A stretch of DNA of 64,000 nt from Helicobacter japonicus (GCF_000762845.2 NZ_JRMQ02000009.1:1-64000); one strand, 5' to 3'. Shown: positions 24,730 through 34,762, numbered from the stretch's first letter. Numbers and translations: made by a program. Notes: generated by a model from the letters alone, not told the origin.

Positions 24730-26820
24730 CTATCTTTCAAGTGGAGTAAGGAGATGTTTCGCCACATAGCCATTAATTTCACGCATTCCATTTTTTCCCT
24801 CAAAAATATAATAAATTTTCGCCCATTCTTTATTGTCTCCCTCAAAAGAGAGAATTTGCATTTTGCGTCCTAAAGGTGCTTTAGCAACAACAGGCGCGTT
24901 AAGTGATGGGCTTAAACGCACAAGAGCAACTTGCACTTTAACCTCTGCATTTGGCGTATTTGTTTTTTGCGCTGTTTTGGTTTCTCGTATCACAGCTTCT
25001 CCTGTCTCTTGGGTGATTTTTTGGCTCTGTGGTGAAGATTCTAAAGGTTTAGAATCTTGCTTATTTTGTGTGTGAGAATTTTCTACAAGAGTATTTACTT
25101 GAGATGAGGTTTCTGTGTTTGGTGGATTTTGCCCTAATGCGCTTGTGATAACATAGCCTTCTTTATTGTTTGGTGGGTAGAGAATCTTACTCCATTTTCC
25201 CTTGCTTTCTATAAGATTCACAGCCTTACCTTGTGAGAGCTTTGTAAGAATTTGTGCGTTAATATCTCCCTGTGCGCGTATATTTACACCTTTAGAGCTT
25301 GTGATAAAGTATGTTTGAGGTATATTTTTAGGTGTTGTGTTTTGTGAATCTTTTGGCGTGTTAGTTATTTTTGATGGTGTATCTTTTGAGGCAATTTGAG
25401 GCAATTTGCTTTGTTGCTCTGTGGTGGCTGGAATATATTTGACTGCAAAAAATTGTGAATCTTGCTTTGGTTTTGGTGAAGCAAAAGAAAAGGTAATCAT
25501 ACCGCTAAAGGCGTCCCCACGATAAAATTCCGCACGAAATGTTTTTGCTGCATTATCAAGGCTATATCGAGGTAAAAGGTCTTTTTTGTAGATTTTTACC
25601 CCACTTTCATCAGGCAAACCTATTTGATGAGGTAAAACAAAGCCAATGACATTCACACGATAATCATCACTTGCTTCAAATTCTATGCTTTCATCTTCTC
25701 TTATGTAAATAAGTGAGCCTATGGGAAAAGTGTGTTTTGTGCCATTAATGAGAATATTGACATTTTTGAGACTTGTATCAAAAGTGCGATATTCTGGAGT
25801 GAGTGTGCTAAGTGTATTTGAGCCATATTTGAGCGCGACTTGAGTTTGTGTTTGGTTGAGTGAGAGTAAGCCAAAGAGATGGCTTTGGCTTTGTATAGGA
25901 ATAGTTTTAAGCGATGTATTTTTTGGCAAAGGAAAATATGTGATATGAGAACGCAAGGAGTTAAGAGGAAGAGTAATAAGATTGGTAATATTTATATCAA
26001 AAGATGAGGGTGCAATAAGTTCTTTTACAGAATCTACTTCAAGTTGAAAATCTCTCTCAAATTCTATACCAAGCTGTCCGAGCAAAGATTCAATAGCAAT
26101 GAGATGATAATATACACGTGTAGGAATATCAATCTCTTTACTTGCCTCATTTGTAAGGGCAGGTTTGCCAAGTGAGAGAGAATAAAAAGTAAGGGCTTTG
26201 AGTTGCTCTGTGTCATTTTTAGCTTTGGTATGGGTGTTGTTTGCGTGGTAACGATGTATAGGCTGAATAAGTCTTGTATTAATATCTGCTACCATTTGGG
26301 ATACATAAGATTCTAAACTGCCATATTGCGCACCTTGAAGCTCTTTTTGGTCAATCACAGAGCAATTTCCCCATCGGCGAGGATTGAGTAAGTCGCTTAT
26401 ATATGTAGGACGCCAATATCCGCTCCCATCGTGGAGGTGTAGTGAAATATCAATTTGTGGGTCAGCAAGAAGTTCTTTGATTTTTTGTATGCTTTGGTAA
26501 TCAGGGTCATTTTGTGGGAGTGAAGCAAATTTGCGATTCATATCACCATACACACCACGCATATTTGCAAACATTCCGTGAGGATTCGCTACTGGCACAA
26601 CCCATACACTTCCTTTTGTTATTTTATAATGGCGTAAAAAAAAGTCGCTTGCATAGTATGCACCAGGTTCATTGCCGTGAATCCCACCTACTAAAAGCAA
26701 AGTAGGAGCTTTTTTATTGCCCTCGTTAAGCTTATAGAGTGCAAAATCACGCACGAGATTTTCAGCATATAGAGTGCAATAGAGATTTAAAAAGATGATA
26801 TAAGCGAGAAAAAAGCGCAT
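24730..26820 (-). CDS. csd4: Csd4/Pgp1-like peptidoglycan D,L-carboxypeptidase with C-terminal SH3 domains (696 aa)
   Basis: An M14-family zinc carboxypeptidase that trims tripeptides in peptidoglycan, a reaction needed for helical cell shape in Helicobacter and Campylobacter. After a signal peptide (1-19) comes the zinc motif GGIHGNEPG (H48, E51) and LHLHDGSG (H128/H130), with YGDMNRKFASLPQNDPDY and LTNEASKE also matching Csd4. H. pylori Csd4 has Gln where His48 stands here, as I recall. Beyond the usual about 440 residues there are two SH3-like domains (about 498-560 and 626-696) joined by a Thr/Gln/Ser-rich linker. These probably bind cell wall. The extension is unlike H. pylori Csd4. Confidence 0.8.
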   Translation of the reverse strand: MRFFLAYIIFLNLYCTLYAENLVRDFALYKLNEGNKKAPTLLLVGGIHGNEPGAYYASDFFLRHYKITKGSVWVVPVANPHGMFANMRGVYGDMNRKFASLPQNDPDYQSIQKIKELLADPQIDISLHLHDGSGYWRPTYISDLLNPRRWGNCSVIDQKELQGAQYGSLESYVSQMVADINTRLIQPIHRYHANNTHTKAKNDTEQLKALTFYSLSLGKPALTNEASKEIDIPTRVYYHLIAIESLLGQLGIEFERDFQLEVDSVKELIAPSSFDINITNLITLPLNSLRSHITYFPLPKNTSLKTIPIQSQSHLFGLLSLNQTQTQVALKYGSNTLSTLTPEYRTFDTSLKNVNILINGTKHTFPIGSLIYIREDESIEFEASDDYRVNVIGFVLPHQIGLPDESGVKIYKKDLLPRYSLDNAAKTFRAEFYRGDAFSGMITFSFASPKPKQDSQFFAVKYIPATTEQQSKLPQIASKDTPSKITNTPKDSQNTTPKNIPQTYFITSSKGVNIRAQGDINAQILTKLSQGKAVNLIESKGKWSKILYPPNNKEGYVITSALGQNPPNTETSSQVNTLVENSHTQNKQDSKPLESSPQSQKITQETGEAVIRETKTAQKTNTPNAEVKVQVALVRLSPSLNAPVVAKAPLGRKMQILSFEGDNKEWAKIYYIFEGKNGMREINGYVAKHLLTPLER

Positions 26821-26822
26821 TA

Positions 26823-27716
26823 TTATCCTTTTGCCTTTTGTATTCTGTAATTTCTTTCTTCTTCCATTTCTTTATAAAGTAAAGCACAAGATTTGGCAAG
26901 TTCGCGTATTTTTAAGATATAGTCTTGTCTTTGAGCAACAGAAATGGCTTTACGCGCATCAAGGACATTAAAACAATGGCTTACAAGCATTGTATAATCA
27001 TAGGCTACAAGTGGAATACGTGCTTGTAGGCAATTTTGCGCTTCTTTGGTGTATTGGCTAAAGAGTGAAAAAAGCATTTGTGTATCGGCTATTTCAAAAT
27101 GATATTTAGAAAATTCATATTCACCTTGCAAATGCACATCAGCATATGACATAGGTGCGGAATCTGCAAAGTCATTCCACCTTATATCAAAGATGTTTTC
27201 TACTCCTTGAATATACATTGCTAGTCTCTCCACACCATAGGTGATTTCTACTGCCACAGGGTGGCAAGGGATACCGCCTACTTGTTGAAAATAGGTAAAT
27301 TGCGTTACTTCCATACCATTAAGCCATACTTCCCAGCCTAAGCCCCACGCACCTAAAGTGGGAGATTCCCAATTATCTTCTACAAATCGCACATCGTGAG
27401 ATTTTAAATCCAAACCTAAAGCCTCAAGACTGCGTAAATAAAGTTCTTGTATATTATCAGGACTTGGTTTGATGAGGACTTGAAATTGATAATAACTTCC
27501 TAAGCGATTTGGATTCTCTCCATAGCGTCCATCTGTTGGGCGGCGTGATGGAGCGACATAGGCTACACTCCACGGCTTAGAATCTAGATTTCTAAGTAAA
27601 GTAGCAGGGTGGAATGTCCCAGCTCCAGCAGGAATGTCATAGGGTTGCACAATGAGGCAACCTTGATTTTTCCAAAACTCCTGCAATCGCAATAAAATAT
27701 CCGAAAAACTTAACAT
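26823..27716 (-). CDS. glyQ: Glycyl-tRNA synthetase, alpha chain
   Basis: The alpha chain of the bacterial alpha2-beta2 glycyl-tRNA synthetase; the beta chain must be elsewhere. The start is set at ATG 27716 ([15 protein letters not shown]), preceded by AAAAAAGGAGTTGT, rather than the frame's first ATG at 27791. Diagnostic segments are [40 protein letters not shown] and [20 protein letters not shown]. The length of 297 residues is normal. It overlaps the end of the DUF89 gene by seven bases. Confidence 0.96.
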   Translation of the reverse strand: MLSFSDILLRLQEFWKNQGCLIVQPYDIPAGAGTFHPATLLRNLDSKPWSVAYVAPSRRPTDGRYGENPNRLGSYYQFQVLIKPSPDNIQELYLRSLEALGLDLKSHDVRFVEDNWESPTLGAWGLGWEVWLNGMEVTQFTYFQQVGGIPCHPVAVEITYGVERLAMYIQGVENIFDIRWNDFADSAPMSYADVHLQGEYEFSKYHFEIADTQMLFSLFSQYTKEAQNCLQARIPLVAYDYTMLVSHCFNVLDARKAISVAQRQDYILKIRELAKSCALLYKEMEEERNYRIQKAKG

Positions 27717-28648
27717 ACAACTCCTTTTTTGCAATGGATAAACATCATTTCGCCTTTTGGTGCGCCACAACAAGCCGCAACTACATCGCATTTAACTTTA
27801 AAAAGCAAAAAGAGTCGCTCATCATTTTGCGTATGGAGACATTCAAAATTGCCCATTCCCTTTGCTAAAATCACATCGGCATTATTATAAATAGTTTGCG
27901 TTTGCGCATTTGAATCCTCATACACAAACCCCGGACTTCTTACACCGCTATCAAGCAAAGTGCAGTATTTTTGTATGTTTTGTGCAAGGGGGTGGAAAAG
28001 GTCTTTGAGTGTTAAATCATTGATAATAGGTTCGCCGCGCACAGCATAATATATATGCAAATGCGGATATAGAGTTTTAAGTGCGCGAAGTAAGATTTCA
28101 TCAAATATATTCTCTCCTGCATTATCAGCAAGATAGAGCAAAGTGCGAGAATGAGTAAGCTTCTCTTGAAAGGCTTGTATATCATAATGCGCAAAAACTA
28201 GATTTTTAAAATCAAAATTTGCACTTTTAAAATCAAAGCTATGCTGTGAGCCATAATCAATAACATTGCCTAAAATTGCCATACGCACTGCCCAATCAAG
28301 ATAGGCAGATGTAGAATCTGCATTTATATCGTGCATAGATTCTATATTTTGTGAATCTTGTGAAAATGGTGGAGGGCAAGTGCGTAAAAGATTTTGCACA
28401 ATTGTGTGGGCTTGTGTAATGCTTTCTTGTTTAATCTCATAAAAAGGATCGTCTAAATTTGTGCTTTGTCTAAAAGATTCATACACATCAATAGCAATTT
28501 GCGGAGGCATAAGAGATTGTGATTTAGCAGATTCTAAAATTGTGCATATTTTTTGAGTAATATGGGTATTATCGTGAATCTGCAAAAGAGAACAGAGGGA
28601 ATGTATTTGCCTTTGTAAGCAGTCAAAACACGCACTTTGAGCTATCAT
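27710..28648 (-). CDS. DUF89/ARMT1-family damage-control phosphatase (312 aa)
   Basis: A metal-dependent phosphatase family thought to hydrolyse harmful or surplus phosphometabolites. Family marks are the N-terminal [28 protein letters not shown] (about 168-187), [28 protein letters not shown] and [14 protein letters not shown]. The conserved Asp/Asn residues in these motifs bind the metal. Length and order fit the prokaryotic subgroup. It starts four bases inside the previous gene and overlaps glyQ. The physiological substrate is unknown. Confidence 0.8.
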   Translation of the reverse strand: MIAQSACFDCLQRQIHSLCSLLQIHDNTHITQKICTILESAKSQSLMPPQIAIDVYESFRQSTNLDDPFYEIKQESITQAHTIVQNLLRTCPPPFSQDSQNIESMHDINADSTSAYLDWAVRMAILGNVIDYGSQHSFDFKSANFDFKNLVFAHYDIQAFQEKLTHSRTLLYLADNAGENIFDEILLRALKTLYPHLHIYYAVRGEPIINDLTLKDLFHPLAQNIQKYCTLLDSGVRSPGFVYEDSNAQTQTIYNNADVILAKGMGNFECLHTQNDERLFLLFKVKCDVVAACCGAPKGEMMFIHCKKGVVC

Positions 28649-29130
28649 TTTGTCTCTGTCATATTAGCAACTTTGCCCCACATAAGGCGATATTTGCGTT
28701 TCATAAATTCAATTTCTTCACGTGAACGTTCTAGCTCTGAGCGGAGGGTTTCCATTGTTTTTTTATCATCATCATAGACTTCTTGCATAGAAATAAGCGC
28801 GTCTTTAAGGAAGCTATTTTCATTTTTAAAAGCACTTATGGTTTCATCTTTTGCTGCAACTACCTTATCGTGTAGTCCTAGAATTGTGGAGATAGTTTTT
28901 TCAACAAAAACAGGATCGACTTCTTTGCCACTCATATCTGCTGAAACGAGATTAGATTCTACTTTTTTGACTAATGCCCCCACACCAGAAGTCGCATCAA
29001 CAAATGTTTTTTCTCCCTCTTTTTTGCTTTTTATGCTTCCTTCTTCAATAAGCTCTGTGATTTTAGATTCATTTAAACCAGAGAGTTTTATAAACTCTTC
29101 TAGCTCAACCCAAGTTGTTGTATTCTCCAT
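28645..29130 (-). CDS. Coiled-coil hypothetical protein, DUF3972-like (161 aa)
   Basis: A conserved epsilonproteobacterial protein of unknown function. Residues 5-45 resemble a small helix-turn-helix-like segment (WVELEEFIKLSGLNESKITE). Residues 85-150 form a continuous coiled coil (MQEVYDDDKKTMETLRSELE and following). There is no membrane segment. Its start overlaps the purE stop and its end overlaps the DUF89 start, so it is translationally coupled between them. I am fairly but not fully sure of the DUF3972 assignment. Confidence 0.6.
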   Translation of the reverse strand: MENTTTWVELEEFIKLSGLNESKITELIEEGSIKSKKEGEKTFVDATSGVGALVKKVESNLVSADMSGKEVDPVFVEKTISTILGLHDKVVAAKDETISAFKNENSFLKDALISMQEVYDDDKKTMETLRSELERSREEIEFMKRKYRLMWGKVANMTETK

Positions 29131-29627
29131 CAGTCCCTCCTCACCTCAATTTCTGCAGAATCTAACTCTACTTTTTTAGCTTTCATTACACGATCTTCTA
29201 TGAGTTTTCCTGCGAGTTCATCATTTTTAAGGCTTAAGATTTGCATAGCTAAATACGCAGCATTAATTGCTCCAGCTTTGCCAATACTCACTGTTGCCAC
29301 AGGCATTGAGCTTGGCATTTGCACGGTGGAAAGAAGTGCATCAAGCCCATCAAGCGCACCACCACTTAAAGGCACACCTATAACGGGTTTGCAAGTCTGT
29401 GAGGCAATCGCTCCTGCTAAATGTGCTGCCATACCCGCTGCCCCAATAAAAACTTGCGCTCCACGAGATTGTGCGTCTTTGATATAAGATTTTGTGCGCT
29501 CTGGTGAGCGATGAGCTGAACTAATGATGACTTCATAGGCTACATCAAATTTTTTAAAAACCTCTATGCACTCACTCATTACGCTCCAATCGCTTTTGCT
29601 TCCCATAATGACACTTACAAAATCCAT
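29130..29627 (-). CDS. purE: N5-carboxyaminoimidazole ribonucleotide mutase
   Basis: Catalyses the carboxylate transfer giving 4-carboxy-AIR in purine synthesis. The 165-residue class I PurE pattern is complete: IMGSKSDWSVM (9-18), SSAHRSPERT near 46, FIGAAGMAAHLAGAIASQT, and GVPLSGGALDGLDALLSTVQ with the MP..MPVATV loop. AAGGAGCAAAG precedes the ATG. It shares a base with the following coiled-coil gene. Confidence 0.97.
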   Translation of the reverse strand: MDFVSVIMGSKSDWSVMSECIEVFKKFDVAYEVIISSAHRSPERTKSYIKDAQSRGAQVFIGAAGMAAHLAGAIASQTCKPVIGVPLSGGALDGLDALLSTVQMPSSMPVATVSIGKAGAINAAYLAMQILSLKNDELAGKLIEDRVMKAKKVELDSAEIEVRRD

Positions 29628-29690
29628 CTTTGCTCCTTAAATAATATAGCTTAGCTTAAATTGTTGATTCTATCATATTTGTTTTAAATT

Positions 29691-31196
29691 TCAGTTTTTA
29701 TTTCTAAGCCACTGCATAATGCAAGATTCTATCTCTGTGGGTAAAATCACATCATTTTGCACTTCTTTTTTATCAAAAAGTGTGCTAATTTGTGGGGGGA
29801 TACTCGCTTGTGTATGCGCACAAATACCCTCTAATGCTTCTTTATCGTTTTTGCATATTCCTTGCACCATTTGAGCTTTGACTAGAGCCTCCCATACACT
29901 CGGGGCAAATTTACTCCATTCTGCTGTGGAAAGGAAAATAGTTTTAGCAAGAGCACCTTCTTCTTGTAGTTTTTTTGCTCCATAATATGCTATCGCGCTA
30001 TGTGGGTCAAGCACAAAGCCACATTTAAATCCTTGTGCAATACTTTGAAGACATTGTGTATCATCACAAAATAAGGCTAAAAAATCCTCTCGTAAAAGGG
30101 CTAATTCATCTTTATTAAGCGTGTAAGCTCCTGTTGTATTGAGTGATTGCATACATTCTTTTGTGCGTTTTGCCCCAAAGAGTGCATACAGCACACGCTC
30201 GACATTCGAGCTTTTTAAAATATCCATAGCGGGAGATTTGGATTTAAGGAGATTACGCTTGGAAATGTCATACACACCTGTATTGATAAAATCACTTAAA
30301 ATATTATTGACATTTGATGCAACAACAAGTTTATCTATGGGTAACCCCATTTTTTTTGCAAAAAATGCTCCCAAAATATTGCCAAAATTACCGCTTGGCA
30401 CGACAATGGAGATTTTTTCACCAAGTGTGAGTTTGTTGTTCTTAAAAAGACTTATATACGCCCAAAAGTGATAAATGATTTGAAAAACAATGCGCCCTAT
30501 ATTGACAGAATTTGCTGCAGAAAGAGCAATGTTCTGCTTATGGAGAGATTCTATAAAATGTGTGTTATTTAGTAGGGATTTGAGCGCATTTTGTGCGTCA
30601 TCAAAATCCCCATAAATACCTATTACTTTGCAATTACTCGCTTCTTGTGTTGTCATTTGTAATCTTTGCACATCACTTGTGCCACCACTTGGGTAGAGGC
30701 AAACCACTTTGATAAAAGGCTTATTGGCAAAGCTTTGTAAGGTTGCAGGTCCTGTATCACCACTTGTAGCAGCAAGAATCATATAAGTTTGTTTTTTTTG
30801 TGCGGCAAAGTGTGAAAGCAATGCCCCAAAAGGTTGCAATGCCATATCTTTAAATGCGCGAGTAGGACCAGAGTAGAGATTAAGCATAAAGAGATTTTCA
30901 TCAAAACCAATAATCGGGGCGGGATTTGTGGGGTCATCAAAGCTTTTATAGCATTGCAATACATCTTTTAAAAGCACCTCATCAAGCCCTAAATCAAGAA
31001 TCTTAAAAAGCTTGATACAAAGCTCTTCATAGCTTAAATTACTTAAAGAGACAATATCTTGTGTGCTAAGTTTTGGCAGAGTATCAAAAGTGTAGAGTCC
31101 CCCCTGTGGAGCGGAGGGATTGAGAATAGCGTCTTTGAAATTTTTTGCAAGAGCGGGATTAGAATCTCTTGTGGAGATGAAAGTGCGGACATTCAT
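29691..31196 (-). CDS. thrC: Threonine synthase
   Basis: A PLP enzyme making threonine from O-phosphohomoserine. The start is placed at ATG 31196 (MNVRTFISTRDSNPA), preceded by CAAGGAATACT. This gives 501 residues, close to the family length, whereas the upstream ATG would add a hydrophobic extension. The PLP lysine is in LNLYSGPTRAFKDMALQPFG, with LAATSGDTGPATLQSFANKP and SVNIGRIVFQIIYHF (SxNxxR) also conserved. Monocistronic by spacing. Confidence 0.95.
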   Translation of the reverse strand: MNVRTFISTRDSNPALAKNFKDAILNPSAPQGGLYTFDTLPKLSTQDIVSLSNLSYEELCIKLFKILDLGLDEVLLKDVLQCYKSFDDPTNPAPIIGFDENLFMLNLYSGPTRAFKDMALQPFGALLSHFAAQKKQTYMILAATSGDTGPATLQSFANKPFIKVVCLYPSGGTSDVQRLQMTTQEASNCKVIGIYGDFDDAQNALKSLLNNTHFIESLHKQNIALSAANSVNIGRIVFQIIYHFWAYISLFKNNKLTLGEKISIVVPSGNFGNILGAFFAKKMGLPIDKLVVASNVNNILSDFINTGVYDISKRNLLKSKSPAMDILKSSNVERVLYALFGAKRTKECMQSLNTTGAYTLNKDELALLREDFLALFCDDTQCLQSIAQGFKCGFVLDPHSAIAYYGAKKLQEEGALAKTIFLSTAEWSKFAPSVWEALVKAQMVQGICKNDKEALEGICAHTQASIPPQISTLFDKKEVQNDVILPTEIESCIMQWLRNKN

Positions 31197-31346
31197 AGTA
31201 TTCCTTGTAAGTAGATTATTACGCAAATTTGTAAGTATTCTACCATACTCAATTAATAACACGGCTAAAAGAAATAAGAAGTGAGCTAGAGAATACAAGA
31301 TTCTCTAGCAGGAGATTCTTTTAAAGTAAAGAGAACTTAATAGAAT

Positions 31347-31985
31347 CTAGAAAGTAAGGTTGTATCCAATTTGCACGATGTAAGTGCGAAGTGTGGCTGT
31401 TCCACCATATATTGGGTCTTTGTTCTCATAATCATAAGCCAATACCGGAATCTTTGCTCCAAGAAGGAGTTGATTTTTGTCATTGAAATTATAGGTAAAT
31501 CCTAGATTTACAGGCACAGCAAGTCCGCCTTTAGCTCCAACTGCGATATTTACAGGATTCATTTTCCAAGTTGGGTCAAATTGTTGATAGCCTACACCAA
31601 TGCCGATATATGCACCAAAAGCAGGAGTGAAACTAAAGTAATAATCTACATTTGCAGTAATTAAGTGTTGATTAATATCAGCTTCCATATTACCCATTAT
31701 TCCATTATCTTTAGAGCCTTTGCTTTGGCTATAAAAATAGCTTAGATAGTATTTTAATCCACTTGATTGAGAAAGGGCTTGTTTATAACCAACATCTAGC
31801 CCTACGCCCCAACCAAAACCGCTTGTGGGAAACCAACTTGTTTGCACAGCTTGTCCAAAATTGCTATATGAGGGCGTAGTAATAGGCACTCCTGCATTTA
31901 CACCAACAAACAAACCGCTACTTTGTGCATTTGCTACACACAAAAGACTTGCGCTCAATACACTTGAGATTAAAATTTTTTTCAT
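31347..31985 (-). CDS. Outer-membrane beta-barrel protein behind a T13 promoter tract (212 aa)
   Basis: A signal peptide MKKILISSVLSASLLCVANA (1-20) precedes a barrel-like protein with Gly-rich amphipathic strands (GLFVGVNAGVPITTPSYSNF, FGWGVGLDVGYKQALSQSSG) and a typical terminal strand ending YIVQIGYNLTF with C-terminal Phe. It resembles the small Helicobacter outer-membrane protein families; the exact family is not recognised. AAAAAGGATAACTT precedes the ATG. The promoter region carries a 13-base homopolymer across the -35 position, so expression may switch between levels. Confidence 0.75.
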   Translation of the reverse strand: MKKILISSVLSASLLCVANAQSSGLFVGVNAGVPITTPSYSNFGQAVQTSWFPTSGFGWGVGLDVGYKQALSQSSGLKYYLSYFYSQSKGSKDNGIMGNMEADINQHLITANVDYYFSFTPAFGAYIGIGVGYQQFDPTWKMNPVNIAVGAKGGLAVPVNLGFTYNFNDKNQLLLGAKIPVLAYDYENKDPIYGGTATLRTYIVQIGYNLTF

Positions 31986-32039
31986 AAGTTATCCTTTTTC
32001 CCTTAAATTTTAACATTCAGTCGTTATGGGGATAGGGTG

Positions 32040-32069
32040 ATTATAATGTAAGATTCAAAAAAAAAAAAA
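32040..32069 (-). promoter_or_regulatory. Promoter with T13 tract over the -35 region
   Basis: On the minus strand the -10 TATAAT is at 32045-32040. Thirteen Ts (32069-32057) begin 11 bases upstream and cover the place of the -35 box. Length changes in such tracts alter spacing or DNA curvature, as described for H. pylori adhesin genes like sabA. The start codon of the barrel gene is 54 bases downstream of the -10. Confidence 0.6.
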
Positions 32070-32111
32070 CAAATGGCTTGATTTCAAAAAGAAATGAGAA
32101 AAAATGCTACA

Positions 32112-32133
32112 AAAAGTTGCATATGCAACTTTT
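32112..32133 (-). terminator. Perfect 22-bp palindrome, probable dxr terminator
   Basis: Four As, GTTGCATATGCAAC and four Ts form a perfect palindrome. On the minus strand the stem is followed by further Ts (TTTTTGTAGCATTTTTTC), so it looks like a rho-independent terminator 42 bases after the dxr stop. Confidence 0.6.
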
Positions 32134-32174
32134 AACATTTATATGTGAATGATAAAAATTAAAAAGTGTAAAAT

Positions 32175-33290
32175 CTACTCAAATCTGTAGCCTTTGTCTT
32201 GAAGCCATTGTGTGCTTTTGTTGCGCACTTCTTCATCAAGGGCGCAAATAGATTCTAAATCACAAAGCGAGTGAAAAGCAAAACTATCAAAATGTGTCAT
32301 CATTGCAAGAATAAGTGCGCTTATCTCTCCAAAAGGTATTTTTTGTGCTAAAAATGATTCGATAGCTACTTCATTACTGCTATTTAGCACGACACCTTTT
32401 TGTGGTGTGTCTAAGAGGATATTTTTAAGATTCCAAAGAGGGTAGCGGAGCGTGTCAATGGGTTTTAGGCAGAGTGAGAGTGATTGGGGCGAGAAAGGTT
32501 CAATAATGTTTTCATTCATAGCAAGGGTAGGGTTAAGTGCATAGGCGATAGGCAGCTTCATATCAGGATTGCTTAAATGTGCTGTAATGCTTCCATCTTT
32601 AAAAGCAACAAGTGCGTGTATGCTTGAGCTTGCCTCAATAAGTGCATCTATATTTTGTGTATCAAAGAGCCAACGCGCTTCAAGAATTTCAAAAAGCTTA
32701 TTTGCCATACTTGCAGAATCTATGGTGATTTTATGCCCCATTTGCCAATTTGGGTGTTTGAGTGCTTCTTGTGGAGTAGCAAGAGAGATTTTATCGAGTG
32801 GATAATCTCTAAAAGCCCCACCGCTTGCAGTAATATAAAGTTTAGCTATGGGGCGATTATTTTGTAAATACCACAAACCAAAATGTTCGCTATCAATGGG
32901 TGTAATGTCTGCATTTTGTAGAAGCCAACCTGCATTGACTAAGGATTCCTTATTGGCAAGGGCGAGTTTTTTGTTGCATTGCAGTGCTTTAAAACTAGGC
33001 TTTAGTCCAGCAAATCCCACAAGAGCATTTAGCACGAGCGAAGAATACGAAGATTCTATCATCTCGAGTATGCCATCACTCCCACAAAAGAGCGTATAAT
33101 GACCACTTATAAGTTTATGTGCGTCATTTTTGTCTGCGATACATACATTTTTAGGCTTGTATTGTGCAATTTGCTGATTTAAAAGAGTGATGTTTCTCCC
33201 TGCACACAGAGATTCTATGGGTATGTTAAAGGATTTGGCAACTTCAAGAGCGTTTGTGCCAATACTTCCTGTGCTACCAAGGAGAATCAT
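32175..33290 (-). CDS. dxr: 1-deoxy-D-xylulose 5-phosphate reductoisomerase
   Basis: The second step of the MEP isoprenoid pathway, NADPH-dependent. An N-terminal nucleotide motif [18 protein letters not shown] (2-19) is followed by [30 protein letters not shown] (metal-binding acids and substrate contacts) and [20 protein letters not shown]. The length of 371 residues is normal. It lies 12 bases after cdsA, a common pairing in Campylobacterota. Confidence 0.96.
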   Translation of the reverse strand: MILLGSTGSIGTNALEVAKSFNIPIESLCAGRNITLLNQQIAQYKPKNVCIADKNDAHKLISGHYTLFCGSDGILEMIESSYSSLVLNALVGFAGLKPSFKALQCNKKLALANKESLVNAGWLLQNADITPIDSEHFGLWYLQNNRPIAKLYITASGGAFRDYPLDKISLATPQEALKHPNWQMGHKITIDSASMANKLFEILEARWLFDTQNIDALIEASSSIHALVAFKDGSITAHLSNPDMKLPIAYALNPTLAMNENIIEPFSPQSLSLCLKPIDTLRYPLWNLKNILLDTPQKGVVLNSSNEVAIESFLAQKIPFGEISALILAMMTHFDSFAFHSLCDLESICALDEEVRNKSTQWLQDKGYRFE

Positions 33291-33302
33291 CGCACTTATT
33301 CT

Positions 33303-34181
33303 TTAAAGCATAATGCTAAGGTCGCTATAGCCTGGGAGAAAAAAGAGTAAAAAGTGCATAGCTACCGCGCCAAAAAGCACCGCATCAAGTCTATCAAGCA
33401 CCCCACCGTGTCCAGGTAATAAAGAACCACTATCTTTGACGTTTGCTTCGCGTTTAAGATAGCTTTCAAAGAGGTCGCCAAATACAGAAATAATAGATAC
33501 AATTAAAGTGATAACAAGGGAATATAAAAAGCTCCCACAAGCACCAATACCCACGAATGAACCACAAATTACTCCACAAATTACTCCACATATCACCCCT
33601 TCAATCGTTTTTTTAGGGCTTGTAGAGCAAAAAGGTGTTTTGCCAAAAGCTTTGCCCCCAAAATATGCACCTGTATCTGTAAAAGCAACGATAACAATAA
33701 GCCATACAATTACCCACACTCCTGCTCCTCCAGCGTCTTTGTATAGGGCATAAATGCTTAAAAATGGCAAAAGCGGATAAATAAAAGGAATAAGGGCTTT
33801 TGGAGCGATTTTTTTACTATATGCAAGATAAGAGGCATAAATGATAAGGATAAAAAGAGCAGATTCTATAACTCTATCATTAAAAAAAGCACTTACCCAC
33901 GCTAGTGTTGTAGCAATATAGTAGTGAATGCCAGATTCTAAATTGTAGAGTTTGAGAGCTTCTTGCATACCAATAAGACATAAAATTGCTAGTATGATGC
34001 AAGTAAGCAATGGGGAATTAATGCTTAGCACAATAATAAGCACCGCAACTAACACAATAGCAGTGATAAAACGTGCTTTATCGGCAAGGAATTTTGTTTT
34101 TAATTCATCTATTTTTGTGTCGTGCGTTGATGTTTGACTTGTTGTCTTTGTTTCATTCTCTTGTGATGCTTGGTTTTCCAT
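33303..34181 (-). CDS. cdsA: Phosphatidate cytidylyltransferase (CDP-diglyceride synthase)
   Basis: An integral membrane enzyme making CDP-diacylglycerol for phospholipids. The start is placed at ATG 34181 (MENQASQENETK), preceded by AGGACAAAA, because the upstream ATG at 34223 lacks a good site. After a polar N-terminus of about 40 residues come seven to eight membrane helices. The CDS signature is FTDTGAYFGGKAFGKTPFCS, then SPKKTIEG and the C-terminal KDSGSLLPGHGGVLDRLDA. Upstream of dxr and co-transcribed with it. Confidence 0.95.
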   Translation of the reverse strand: MENQASQENETKTTSQTSTHDTKIDELKTKFLADKARFITAIVLVAVLIIVLSINSPLLTCIILAILCLIGMQEALKLYNLESGIHYYIATTLAWVSAFFNDRVIESALFILIIYASYLAYSKKIAPKALIPFIYPLLPFLSIYALYKDAGGAGVWVIVWLIVIVAFTDTGAYFGGKAFGKTPFCSTSPKKTIEGVICGVICGVICGSFVGIGACGSFLYSLVITLIVSIISVFGDLFESYLKREANVKDSGSLLPGHGGVLDRLDAVLFGAVAMHFLLFFLPGYSDLSIML

Positions 34182-34275
34182 TTTTGTCCTCACATTTGTT
34201 AGGTAACATTCACATTGTAGCATTAAAGATTTTTAGATTCAATAATTACCCTTACTGAATCTCATATTTATAGCT

Positions 34276-34743
34276 TTAGGTATGAAAAAGTTTATTATGT
34301 TCAATTTTAATACAGCTATCCTCTTCGTATAAAATACCACATTCTTGTGCTATCTCTTGAGATTTTTCATTTCTAAGCCCTAGCTGCACCCATACACAAA
34401 GATTAGGGGCAAAAGTCGCGCCATAAGTATTATTGCACTTGATTTCGCAAATCTCATTCATTACTTCAGGCAATGCCTCACTTTTTCTAAATATATTAAC
34501 AATATCGCATATCTCACCATTTTGTGCTAAATGATTAAGTGCTTCTTTTAATGAGGTAAATACCTTTTTGCCTAGAATCTCCCCACCTCTTGGATAAATA
34601 GGGATAATATTGTATCCATTTTCAAGCAGATATTGTGCTACCTTATAGCTTGGTTTTTGTGTATCTGGGCTTAAGCCGATGATGATAATATTTTTAGCAG
34701 ATTCTAAAATAGCCTTTTTTTGACTAGATTTAAGTAATGGCAT
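34276..34743 (-). CDS. CoA-binding protein, YccU family (155 aa)
   Basis: A Rossmann-fold CoA-binding domain protein. The motif IIIIGLSPDTQKPSYKVAQY (19-38), the following NIIPIYPRGGEILGKKVFTS, and the late GATFAPNLCVWVQLGLRN are characteristic. The precise role is unknown. It follows nifU with a hairpin in between, so it may be partly uncoupled from nifSU. Confidence 0.85.
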   Translation of the reverse strand: MPLLKSSQKKAILESAKNIIIIGLSPDTQKPSYKVAQYLLENGYNIIPIYPRGGEILGKKVFTSLKEALNHLAQNGEICDIVNIFRKSEALPEVMNEICEIKCNNTYGATFAPNLCVWVQLGLRNEKSQEIAQECGILYEEDSCIKIEHNKLFHT

Positions 34744-34762
34744 TAATGTTTTCCTTACAAAT

